From contig OZ022503.1 in assembly GCA_963989385.1 (NCBI GenBank), positions 68,732,123 through 68,796,122 of the forward strand: a stretch of 64,000 nucleotides of DNA, written 5' to 3'. The stretch's first letter is position 1; the number at the start of each line of letters is the position of its first letter. A program made the position numbers and the translations under genes. Positions 44,311 to 55,900 of the stretch are shown here, piece after piece. Under the pieces are notes generated by a model. That model was not told where the DNA came from. It saw only the letters and a program-made list of their open reading frames with translations, and made no database searches. The stretch comes from Ctena decussata (taxonomy: Eukaryota; Mollusca; Bivalvia; Lucinida; Lucinidae).

Positions 44311-46299
44311 ATACAAATAGCCATCAGAGGAGATGGCAAATCCCCCGACCGAAGACCCCCATGGGCCTTGGTAAAAAGGTTGCACTTCAAAACACATATA
44401 TGTCATATATTGTCATTCTTTTATGCTTCTGATTGACATTATCTTTTTAACAGATGCATGATTATCTAACACTCAGACTAAAATAGTATGCTTGACTGCT
44501 AAAAAGAAGTAATATCTCAAACAGCCGCCATATACATAAATATATAGCATATGATACATTAAACTTTCAAAATGTGTGAATAACTTCTAAACTACAAGCC
44601 CTACAAACCTAATGTTGAGCTCTCTAGTAAGTGAATTTGGACAAAGAATCCAAATCTGGAGATTATTTTTTTTTTGGTGGGGTGGGGGGAATGTGGAGGC
44701 GTCAGTGAGAGTTAGAAACACTGATAAGATATCACAGCATGTTCATCAATATTCTAAAAGGTATAAGAATATTAAAATTGCGGTATTACGACCGAAATTT
44801 TGGTCGACGTCCACTTTGCACAAGACTGGATCGGTTGCCAGCAAAAGTAAGCAAACTGGTAATATCCCTGTAATTTACAAGACTCAGCATTATAAATTAA
44901 AGAAAATGTTTGAAGTTGTAGGGCCCTTTGCTAATGATTGGATTTTAAAGTAACAATCCAAGGAGAGTCACGAACTTGGCTGGATTCTATAACCCGACTT
45001 CTTCATTATGAATAGAGAGCATTTATATTTTCCGTCGGGGAAGACGACTCGACTTTTGGAACGCTATTAAAAAGATCCGCGTGTTATGTTTATCTGCGCA
45101 GTTTACTGTACCGGCTGGTCAGAGCATGCACAGTATGATTCGCCTATTCTGCAACATGTGCCTATCATGAGCATGCTGATTTTACATATAGGCGTGTTGG
45201 GGCAACGACGCGGCTTGAATCCAAATGATGTCATTTTTTAGGGTCAACATTTTAAGAAACGAATTTGCTCCATTCAGAAAGGGCTGTAAAATGAAAATGG
45301 CAGTGTTGCTTCCCCGAAAAGTGTGCCCATTCACCTTAAGACAGGTCGTTCCCGATATCGACCAATACGGGACATACTTTGTATTCTTTTCACTTCTAAC
45401 GTTTGATCAAATACATTATAAGATCATTTCTTAACCAAAACGAACTGGCCAAATAATGTGGATCCGGACAATACGGCTCTTCCCAAATGGATTTGAAGTC
45501 TAGTTGTTTTGTTGTGTGCAAAGAATTCGTACATAAATCCCGGGCTCGAGACGCGTTGGAAACGGGTATCTTTTCAGTCATAAACAGCCTTTAATTATCA
45601 ACAAGCCATCGTCATGATATGGCGAAAATTGTGTTAAAAAGGGCGTAAAATCGTGATTCATGCATCATCGACATAAATTCATATGTTTGATTTTCAACAC
45701 ATTAATCTAATAAAGGAAGAAGATCCGAATTTGTCAGCCAGTCAGAGCAGCTTTCACATCTTTTCAAGCGCAGAAATTGATTCACACTTCCGGCTACTGA
45801 TTACATCATCAATGGGCTGCCCGGTGTCTCTCTATCGTTATGTTGTCATGGGTACTCAATACAAGAGTCACAGGTCTTTCAGATTTTACAGTTATGTCTG
45901 TCACTGACCCGTAAAATCGTCTAGAGACAGTAATGGTTGTAGACGCTAAGATTTTGTGTAATTATGAAAACTGCCATAAGAATTCCATAAATGAATTATG
46001 GCTATTTCTAAAATGAATTTAGGATATCTATAGATAAGAAATAGTAAAACGGCACCAAACACACTTAATATTTGCAGATCCTTACCAGTAATGGTATTAA
46101 AGAAATCCCTTTATTTCTTTTTTACTCTATTTGGCGTACTTTTAGTCAGTTTTGTTTTGGTCTTACGGTGGTTAACAATAGAAAATCTAATGACTTTTTA
46201 TTGATAATGCACTCTTTCTCTGTCCATTGCAAGTCGGTGTAAACTTGTCATAACAAGTCATTCCAAAGGCTTTAACCATCAATCCTTGTTTGGTGTGAA
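44311..46299. other. Intergenic stretch between genes A and B, no gene seen
   Basis: Open frames of 61-113 residues have no recognisable domain or splice context. A minus-strand CGAGCCCGGG near 45540 could be a decayed B-box. Confidence 0.45.
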
Positions 46300-46470
46300 T
46301 CGCGGGATGATATGAGTTCGTAAAAAATGGGTTATTTCTGGCAGAGTAAATTATGAAAAAAGAACTAGATCTTCTTTGGGCTTCCCATAATTTTTGTTTT
46401 TTCCCTGTTTTAAAATTTATTCTACCTCTAATATTTTCAAAGAATAAAACAATAATTGTCACAATTACTA

Positions 46471-46476
46471 TTTATT
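46471..46476 (-). promoter_or_regulatory. Poly(A) signal of gene B
   Basis: AATAAA on the minus strand about 470 bases after the stop codon, in the same context as at 6167-6172. The distance from the stop is about 230 bases longer than in A because a GAGCCG-type MITE (46660-46865) has entered the 3' UTR. Confidence 0.5.
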
Positions 46477-46659
46477 CACGAAGAAGATGACACTGCCCTC
46501 CACTGCAATCTCACAAATAGATCTCTGCACTCCAGAGAAGCTCAAACCATAAAACAAGAAAAAAAAACAAAAAAAAAAAAACAAAAAAAAAAAACACTTA
46601 ACGATTCTAATAAGCTACTTTTGCATATGCTTCTTTGAGAAATCAAGACAAAAAATATC

Positions 46660-46865
46660 TGAACCGCTACACGGCAAAACCAACAAAGTGGCATATCCGC
46701 CACACGTAGATTCATATCAGCCTGGGCATCCGCCTGGTCTGATCAGATCTTCGCTGACCGCATGGGGCTAATTAGCTCCTTAGCTACTTTTAAGCGCACA
46801 GAGAGAAGATTCTAATCAGACAGGGCGTACATGCCACTTTATTTGATTTGTCATGTTGCGGCTCA
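46660..46865. mobile_element. GAGCCG-type MITE in the gene B 3' UTR
   Basis: TGAACCGCTACACGGCAAAA at the left, TGTCATGTTGCGGCTCA at the right, with the family centre between. It is diverged and slightly shortened. Confidence 0.75.
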
Positions 46866-46941
46866 TTTATATATACAAAAAACTTGTTAGCTTCTCGTCA
46901 ATATCCAATTCGCAGTAAGATGTTGCCGCCTAGGGTCTGCC

Positions 46942-46961
46942 TTAAACCCAGTCATTATTCC
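46942..46961 (-). CDS. Gene B exon 11': last six codons and stop
   Basis: Acceptor CTATATTACAG is the same as in gene A. The exon completes an Arg codon and encodes NNDWV followed by TAA at 46944-46942. The bases after the stop (GGCAGACCC, TAGGCGGC) are also conserved with gene A. Confidence 0.8.
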
Positions 46962-49900
46962 CTGTAATATAGAAAGTAATAATTATAATTATGGTAAAAC
47001 GTAGTCTCATAACTTAAATGTCAGTTGCTGTTGTCGTTAGTATCCTACATTTTGGGGGATAGCTAATTATCCTAAAAGGGAGGGTTTCAAATCTGCCCAC
47101 TCTTGGATTTTCGACATACCTTGCGCGCTTACAATCTACTGACAATCAAATTATCTTTCACGAACGGAGCCAATTAAAGCGAATCTGTTGTTTCGTTTCT
47201 CTGCTATTTCCTTTTTCTTCTTTTGTTCAGAATATATTTTAAAACAGGAGCTGTCGCCTGACCACATAGCTCGCCTGAATTGGTGCTTGCCCATCACAAA
47301 ACCGCTATGGTGGTCTGGACTGCTATGCATAAAACTTCAGGCAAGCATGTCCATAATGAAAACACATTTATAAACAAAAGCTATCCCAAAAATAAGTCTT
47401 AAAATAATATCAAAATAATAAAAAAAATGAAATGAAATTTCAAAGTCCATGAGCTTGAGGTAAAAAAAAACTGAGGGGTGGGGGCTAGGATGTATCAAAA
47501 CCCTGAACCATTATCTAACATCAGTATCAGTCCGAGTATTAGTATCAACTGAGCCCATCATCGTGGCACTGTGAAATTATGTCTTCATTAATATAAAACT
47601 TTAACCAAAATCTTTAAGACAATATTCTATGTCGATGATCTTGACTTCAAGGTCATCCAGTTGGGGTATGTATAAGGTGTTTTGTAAAAACTCAAAAAAC
47701 TGTCTAACATCAATTCAAGTATTAACTAAATCTCTGCAAAGCATCATGAAGCAGTATGCAATTACAAAACTTTAATAAAAACCAAAATTTTCTAGGCCCC
47801 TGACCTTGACAACAAGGTCACTGAGCAGGGTTGGGGTAGTACTCTGTAGATCGAACTACAGTGCAAATATAAAAAGAATTCATCTATGGGTTCAGGAGAT
47901 ATGTGTTTTTAAAAAACTTTAACCAAAACATCCAATCAATAAAAAGACAATTTTCTAAGTCCATGACCTTGACATCAAGGTCACTGAGGGGGATGGGGGC
48001 AGTACCTTTAAAAACTTTAGACCAATATCTAACTTCAGTGCAAGTATCAAAGGAATCCATTCATGGGTTAAGGAGATATTGGGCTTTATAAAACTTTAAC
48101 CAAAACACCCAGTCCAAAAAAACTCCCAATTTTCTAAGTCCATGACCTTGACATGAAGGTCACTGAAAGGGGTGGGAATGGTACCCTGTTAAACTTTAGA
48201 CCAATATCTAACTACAGTGCAAGTATTAAAAGAATCCATCCTTGGGTTAAGGAGATATAGGTCTTTAAAAAACTTTAACCAAAACATCCAATCCGGACGC
48301 GGCCGCGGACGCGGACGCAGACGCCGACGCCGTGGGGACAACAATAGCTCTTCCTGAACTTTCGTTCAGGCGAGCTAAAAATGCTTCAAATGATATTGAA
48401 ATGGACAGATTTGAAAGTGCAAAGTGGACGGTTCATAATGAAATGCTAGATATCCAAAATGTTCTGACCATCTCCAATTATCCCTATCATCGAGCTAAAA
48501 TATTTTACCATTGGGAATTTTCATAGTTTTAAATGCATATTGTATGTAGACACTTACAGGAAGAAACAAAGATTTGTAATTCACTTGGTCCTTTCAGATG
48601 AACTCAGCATATTTTTGGATATTTTCCCAGGTTGGTCATTCATGAAAAGTTATCGGAGGTATAGCTACAGAAAGTGTCATTCATTTCAATGGAAACAGAA
48701 CAAGGAATTGAAGATCTAGATTACTTTTTAGACTTAGTTTCAAAGCAACCCGTAGCCAAAGCACGGTGTTCTTCAAAGAGATCCACTAAACCCCATTTTT
48801 ATCAATGGACGGGTCTCAACAAGGCCCATTTCATTGCTTGAATAAATTTTCTTCAAACTTTGTATGTTATAACGACCATATATTGATTCTCGATTGACAA
48901 AATATTAGATTGCACAGAAATCAGTTAAACTTGATATGCATGATGTAAGTGGGTGGGATAATTTCACATGATTTTAACCTCTATATCTAAACTGCCGTAA
49001 CATTTTATAAGAAACACTAGCCAGAAATATATTATTGTAGAATGGTATAGATACATGCATGACAGTAAGCAGTTGCAGAAGTTTTCCGGAAATGCTGGTA
49101 AATAATGTTGTATACTTACTTGCAAGTCATACCTAAATTTATGCCATTTTTGCCTCCAACTTTACGAAAAAACACAATTCTTTTTCATTTTCAGAGCAAT
49201 ATCTCTTGCTGTTATAAAGTCGATATAATGGACATTATAAAATCACGAGGAATCATATATACCCTCAGTTGTTTTAGAGTTATCTGCCCCTGAATATGGA
49301 AAAATATCTATTTTTCAATAGAAAAGTTTCTAGAAGGCCCATTCTATGATAGAAATTGATTTCCACCAAATTGTGTGCTTTATAATTACTTCGTGTTGAC
49401 AGTTGTTTGTTGATATAGTAAAGTGAACGGTAATGAGTTACCTGCTGTAAGAATGCTACAGATAGGTGGGGTAATATCACGTAATTATTGCCTATATTCC
49501 TAAGACGTCGTCCTTTTTTATCATATACTGGTACAGATACATATATGCCAAACAGCAGATGCAGAAGTTTGTTCTAAAATGGTTCTAGATTATGACTTTA
49601 TACTCGTTAATAAGACATACCTAAATTTCGGTGATTTCATTCCTTCTTTACCTCCAACTTAACCTAAATCAGATAAGTTTTTTATTAATTAAACAGCATT
49701 TCAAAAAGTATTTTAAGTATTCATAGTGTGGTTAAATTGGCCACTATAATTTTATAAGGAATCTTTTATAGTTTAAGTAGTCATGAAGTTATCTGGCCCT
49801 GACTCTAGAAAACGCTACCCTCCAAGCTGTTAATAATCAGTTAGCTCTATGTAGTCGGTAAATACTCCCTGAATCGTTTGATTCTTCGGAAGCAAGGTAT

Positions 49901-52900
49901 AGTCCAAAGAAGTAAATGTAGCGTTCTGATTTTGATTTTCAATAGGACAAGGGTATGTTATGCTGGCCACCACTTCTGTGCAAGCCATTTTCCTTGTTTT
50001 TCTTGGTTTTCCCATTGTCTTTAACATTTGCTATAGACAGAAATCCTGACACAAAGGGTTGTAAAACCCAAGACAGCTCTAGGACCATCTAGTTAGTTTG
50101 TATTGGTTTAAATCTAATGTTTTAGTTTTCTTCTTCTGACTCACTCGAAGAACTCCAAGTGTCAATTGCCGTATCTTTGACATATGCATGTGATCTCTGT
50201 TTGTTTTATTTACACTATTTTCTGTATTATTATATCGGTAATACCCCAAGTACCATAAAACCGATACAACAGCCAACTGTGCGAGCTCCACACTTACACT
50301 GGCACCACCAACTGTTTATTACATTTAAACATTGACCATATGCTATCCATAGAATATATAACTTAATTGACGTATGACAAGAACGAATCGGAGCCGTAAG
50401 AATGTTGTCTTCCCTTATGTGTCCAGATTTCATATTCATTTTCATTAAAATGTGCATCTGTGTAACATTGTGCTTGCTTGAGTTGATAGACTCGATACTA
50501 AAAGACTTTGGAATGCCTCATTTTCTGAAAAAAATCACAAAGGTAGACAGACCTCAGCAAAAGAGGCTAATGAAACTAGACTTGTTACAAAGACGGGGTG
50601 GGTAGTTAAATCCGTAAATGACAATAATCAAGAAGTGAAAGGCTCTTAGTAATACTATGCCAAATGCACAGATACCGTATACGGGGGACTACGAACGTAT
50701 TGTTTGTTCAATTTGTTATGCCGTTAAACCCGCCTCAGTTACAAGTCCAAAATTAGATGAAATCGTTGCAAAACGTATGATAGCGATTCTCAAAGACAAT
50801 TGGAAAATCAAGGAAAAACAGAAAAAAAGAAAAATGGCTTGCACAGACGTGGTGGCCAGCATAACATGCTATTATCCTATTGAAAACCAAAACCAAAATC
50901 AGAAGCATGTAGCTCTCATGCATTTTGTTGAAGCTTCTGCCGTTGACACTTGAAGTTCTTCGAGTGAGTTAGAAGAAGACACTTAAACATTAGATTTAAG
51001 CCAATACGTACTAACTAGTTGGTCCTTCAACTGTCTTGAGTTTTACAACCGTTTTAGTCAGGATTTCGATCTATAGCAAATCTTAAAGACAATGGAAAAA
51101 ACAAGAAAAAAAACAAGAAAAATGGCTGTTACAGAAGTACTGGCTAGCATAGCATGCCTTTACTCTACTGAAATGAAGCATGATGTTATGCCAAAAGCGA
51201 TATTCATTTCTTTGGACTATTACTTGCTTTCGAAAAATCGAATAATTCAGAACGTATTCACTGTCTACATAGAGCTAACTGATTATAAACAGCTTGGAGA
51301 CGTAGCATTTTCTAGATTCAGGGGCAGATAACATCATAACTACTAAGCTTCCAAAAACATCCTCATAAAATTATAGTGTTCATTTTAACCGCTTTGAATA
51401 CGTCAATTACTTTTTGAAATGCCTTTTAATTAAAAAAATCTTATATGATTTTGGTACAGTTGGAGATGAAGAAGAGAGTAAAATAACTGAAATTTAGGTA
51501 TGACTTATAAGCGAATATAAGGGCATTATTTAGAAGCATAATAGAATAACCTTCTGCATCTGCTATTTGATATAAATGTATCTGTACCATTATGTTTGGC
51601 TACAATTTCTGATAGAAAGCGTTCAACGTCTTAGAAATATAAGCAATAATCATGTGGTATTACCCCACCCATCTGTAGCATACTTACTGCAGGTCACTCA
51701 TTACTGGCTAGTTTACTATATCAACAAATAAGTGTCAACACAAAAAAACTTATAATGCACAAAATGTGGTGGAAAACTTTTCTTGTCATGGAGTGGGCCT
51801 TCTAGAAACTTTTCTCTTGAAAAATAGAACTTTTTCCATATTCAGGGACAGAAATCTCTAAAATAACTTGGTGTATATATGATTCCTGATTACTTTATTA
51901 TGTCCATAATATCCACTTTATAATCATAAGATATCTTTGGAATTGCCCTGAGAATGAAAAATCATTGTGTTTTTTCGTAAAGTTGGTGACAAAAATGGCA
52001 AACATTTAGGTATAACTTGTAAGTGAGTATGCAGCATCATTTATTGGCATTTCCAGAAACTTCTTGAAACTGCTACCTGGTATACATGTATCTAAACCAT
52101 TCTATAATAATAAATATCTGGCTAGTGTTTCCTATAAAATGATACAGCTTTATAGAAATAGAGGTAAAATTCGTGTAAAATTACCCCACCCAGTTATATC
52201 ATGCGTATCAAGGTAAACTGATTTATGTGCAATTTAATATTTTGTCAATCAAGAGCCAATAAATAGTAGTTATAACACACTAAGTTTGAAGGAAATCTAT
52301 TCTAGCCATAAAATGGGCCTAATGGAGATCCTTCCTTTATTCATTACCATTTTCATGTACCCTAGTACTGAATTAATATGGTATGAAAAATATCCAAATT
52401 TAAAGAGTAACTACACTTCAGGAACTGACTGAATCAGATCCCAAACCCTATCCCCAACATCAAAGGGAACTTGTTCCTTTGAAAATTTTACATTGGCAGA
52501 AACTCCCTTTTAAACATGCTAGGTTTTCTACTAGTCTATTTGGTAGAAATTGCAGGTGAAATAGCACACAGTCGAGATCTGCTGGTGGCTTGCACCTTGG
52601 ACTACCTTCCCCTTCTTCAAACTGTACTTTTATTGCAATAATATTATTGTATTCGTTTCAGTATAAGCGAAGACATAACCATGCAGGGTATATATCGCCA
52701 GCGTCTGCACAAACGAAAGCAACTAAGAAACATAAACTCACTGTTTCTTTTGCAAACGGTAGTTTCTTCACAGTTATGACGACACTCACACATATTTGTG
52801 GTGGTGTTGCAGCGAACTCTCTTGCCTTTGCATTTCCCATTCAGGCACGCTCCCCCTAGCTTACCAGCTGTAAATTAGAGATGTACATATTTTTTTAGAA

Positions 52901-55900
52901 AGTTAATCATGCTAGCGTAATATAATCAGGGTCTTCGTTTACTACAAGTTTAACAAGGAATTTGCCACTAGAGAATGATACTGTCTGAGTCATTTTTCGA
53001 CGTTTTGTCGTCTACTCCATATCACTGACATGTAGCAATAATTAATCTATTAGCAACTCATTATGACATGTACTGTAATGTACTTTTTTACAACAAAACT
53101 AAATTTTGGTAGGTATCATGAATGAATTCTTATATGTATCAAAATTTGTTGTTGCAGTAAACTGAAGAATACAGAATAAAGTATTGTATGCTTTAAGCAA
53201 ACTCGTGAATGAGGCTGCCATGGATATAGGTTCGAAAGAAATATATGTGTATGAATGTAAATCAAATACGGCCAAGAAAAGTCTAAATTTTGACATAAGC
53301 GCATGCTCGCAGGCCAACAGCTTCAGCGAAACAATTTTTAACAAATTAACTGTCATATCGGATATTTTCATCATACAGTTTATATTAAAGGAAGTGAGAT
53401 TTTTTGGTCTCCTGCTAGCCGGCTGGCACTAAATCTAAAAGTCTGATGCCAGCCGGCCGGCCACTGGAAAACTGATAAGAAAATGGCATTTTGCATGGAA
53501 TTATGAAACAAAGTTATATCTTTATTGTATTCATTATTTAACTAACTTAAATATGCTTAAAGTTTAAAGTCTGACTTTCAATAATTAAATTCGAACATTA
53601 ATTGCTTTTTGTTTGGACATCAAATTTTAAGAGTAACTACACTTCAGGAACTGACTGAATCAGATCCCAAACCCTATCCCCAACATCAAAGGGAAAGATT
53701 AACAAAGACATCCCAACAAACAATAAATTACAAGTAAATTACAAGTGATAAGCCGAGTCAGCAGCTCTTTCCCAAATAGATGGCAACTCAGCTATCTTTA
53801 TTTAACTAAATAATTTAGACCAACAGAAGGGTTACAACAGACTAGGCAAATTATACAAAAAACATTTAACAATTATTTTTACCTATTTTCTATTTTTATT
53901 ATAGAAGGGTTAAAATGAGAACACAATAAATTAAACAGCACCGAACATAAAACAAATGCAACTGCAACGAAAGTACCGCATCGGTTTTATTGGGCCTAAA
54001 CCTCTACCCTCACCCTCCGCCGCGGTGCACACAATTAGTTGGTAGTTCGGTTCGTATGGAGGTCCCCTAACTCATCAATCCGTTTTAAAATTAGCTGGGT
54101 ATCCCTATTATACTATCAATTTAATTATTGTTGCTGTTTCTAACCTCATAAGGATGTTTCAATTTAATTATCAATTATCTGCTTGATCTTATATTAAGTT
54201 TGTTTGGTATCCTGGTAGGTGTTAAAAGCACCCTTTAATCGTGTATCAGTTAGTCATTTCACTGTGAAAAACAGTATTGAATGTCGATTCAGTTACTCAG
54301 ACCAAATAAATAAATGTGGGTACAGAAATGTCTTCAGAAAAAAAGAATTTCTTCACAGTGGAAAAAAGGATGATAGACACTGAACAAATAAAGGAATAAA
54401 TAAACTGAATCTGATAATGACTGAGACAAATTGCAAAACTAGCAATAAACTATTACCCCAAATAATATATCAACAGTGAAATATAGAATAGGGAGGCCAA
54501 AAGGTACTAAGTAATATTAAAACTTTTGGGGAATGTTCTAAAAGCTTACAGCCACTGCCATTGTAAAAACTAACAAGAAATGTCAGAAGACAATAAAGTG
54601 TGCCTCATCGAAGCTTGAACTTAACAAGGGCTCAATAAATTGGACAATGTAGACAAAGTGAAATAAGATCAATTGCAGTCTCAGAATAACAGTTAGAAAG
54701 TGGCTGCTGACAACTGCTCATAGGCTGGAGACAACCCGTTGTCACCAGCCTATGAGGCTGCTGACAGCCAGTTGACTATTTTCAAATAATATAATTAAAA
54801 TCTTAAAGAGTTCCTTCAAGAGCAGAGAATACATTCACAAGAAGGAACATGGCCAGACTACGTAGTTTCGGCTAAAAAAGCCTTTTTAGTGACCCTGACA
54901 ATATCTGGTGACGAAACCAGGGAAGAGCATACTATAATGTCTTAATCTTAATATGACAGTCGATTCAAAGACTGATTAATATCAAAAAGGGTTCAAATAA
55001 TATATAAAAACGATGGCTTAGAATATGAGTATAAACCAATCCAAACTTTCAGATTTCTCAGGATATATCCTCTGATCCCAAAGGACGAAAATAAAATATA
55101 ATCTGCACTATGGATGATGTACGGGGAGACGTTTTACGTCCGCCACACGACACAACACAAGCTGCAGTGTGCTAAAATTAAAATCTTAAAGAGATCCTTC
55201 AAGAGCAGAGAATACATTCACAAGAAGGAACATGGCCCAGACTACGTATTTTCGGCTAATGAAGCCTTTTCAGTGACCCTGACAATATCTGGTGACGAAA
55301 CCAGAGAAGAACATACTATAATGTCTTAATCTTAATATGACAGTCGATTCAAAGACTGATTAGTATCACAAAGGGTCCAAATAATATATAAAACGATGGC
55401 TTAGAATATGAGTATAAACCAATCTAAAATTTCAGATTTCTCAGAGCCTATATAAGGCCTAAATGATTTTAACAATACTAGTTTCATGGAATTAGTTTCA
55501 TCACATGATATATACATATAGTCATGTAGATATCTATTTTACTTTGATCAACTTTCATTTTGAGGTTAATACATCATGTTATATTGATCCCAATTATCAC
55601 GTTCATACATCTAACAGTACTTAAGGTATAAGGCAAATCACAGGACACAGGCCATTGTTACCTACTTTTTTTTCAGGTCAAACATCAAGTCATACTGACT
55701 CATAATCCCAAGCTATCATATCCATACTTGGGAAAATTGCAAAATCACTGGACCAGGAAATATAGTTCACTGTGGCCTACTTTAATTTGAGGTGATACTG
55801 ACTCATTATCACAACAAAAACACAACACTGTCTTGCTGCTGGCTGACTTATTATCATCATTTGGAACTAGATTCTAACATTAAAAACCAAATCAGCGTTA

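Larger units (their letters stand above)
48812..52333. mobile_element. Large foldback element, about 3.5 kb, in gene B intron 10'
   Basis: Arms of about 1.4 kb (roughly 48812-50290 and 50940-52333) are inverted copies: AAGGCCCATTTCATTG and TTGATTCTCGATTGACAAAA on the left are mirrored at the right end. Gene A homology stops at 48811 and resumes near 52700. Related frames occur on both arms and once more in the centre, sharing RKMA-x-T-[ED]-V-[VL]-ASI. No known transposase is visible. Confidence 0.8.

Noticed and set aside
45520..45560. GAATTC, CCCGGG, CTCGAG and ACGCGT clustered within about 40 bases, like a cloning polylinker
   Set aside because: The flanks are ordinary AT-rich genomic sequence with no vector backbone; the CGAGCCCGGG on the minus strand fits a decayed tRNA-type B-box as well.
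52590..52859. 89-residue plus-strand open frame and a 60-residue minus-strand frame over gene B exon 10'
   Set aside because: They are antisense or wrong-frame shadows of the conserved 126-nt exon, which has splice sites and a paralogue.
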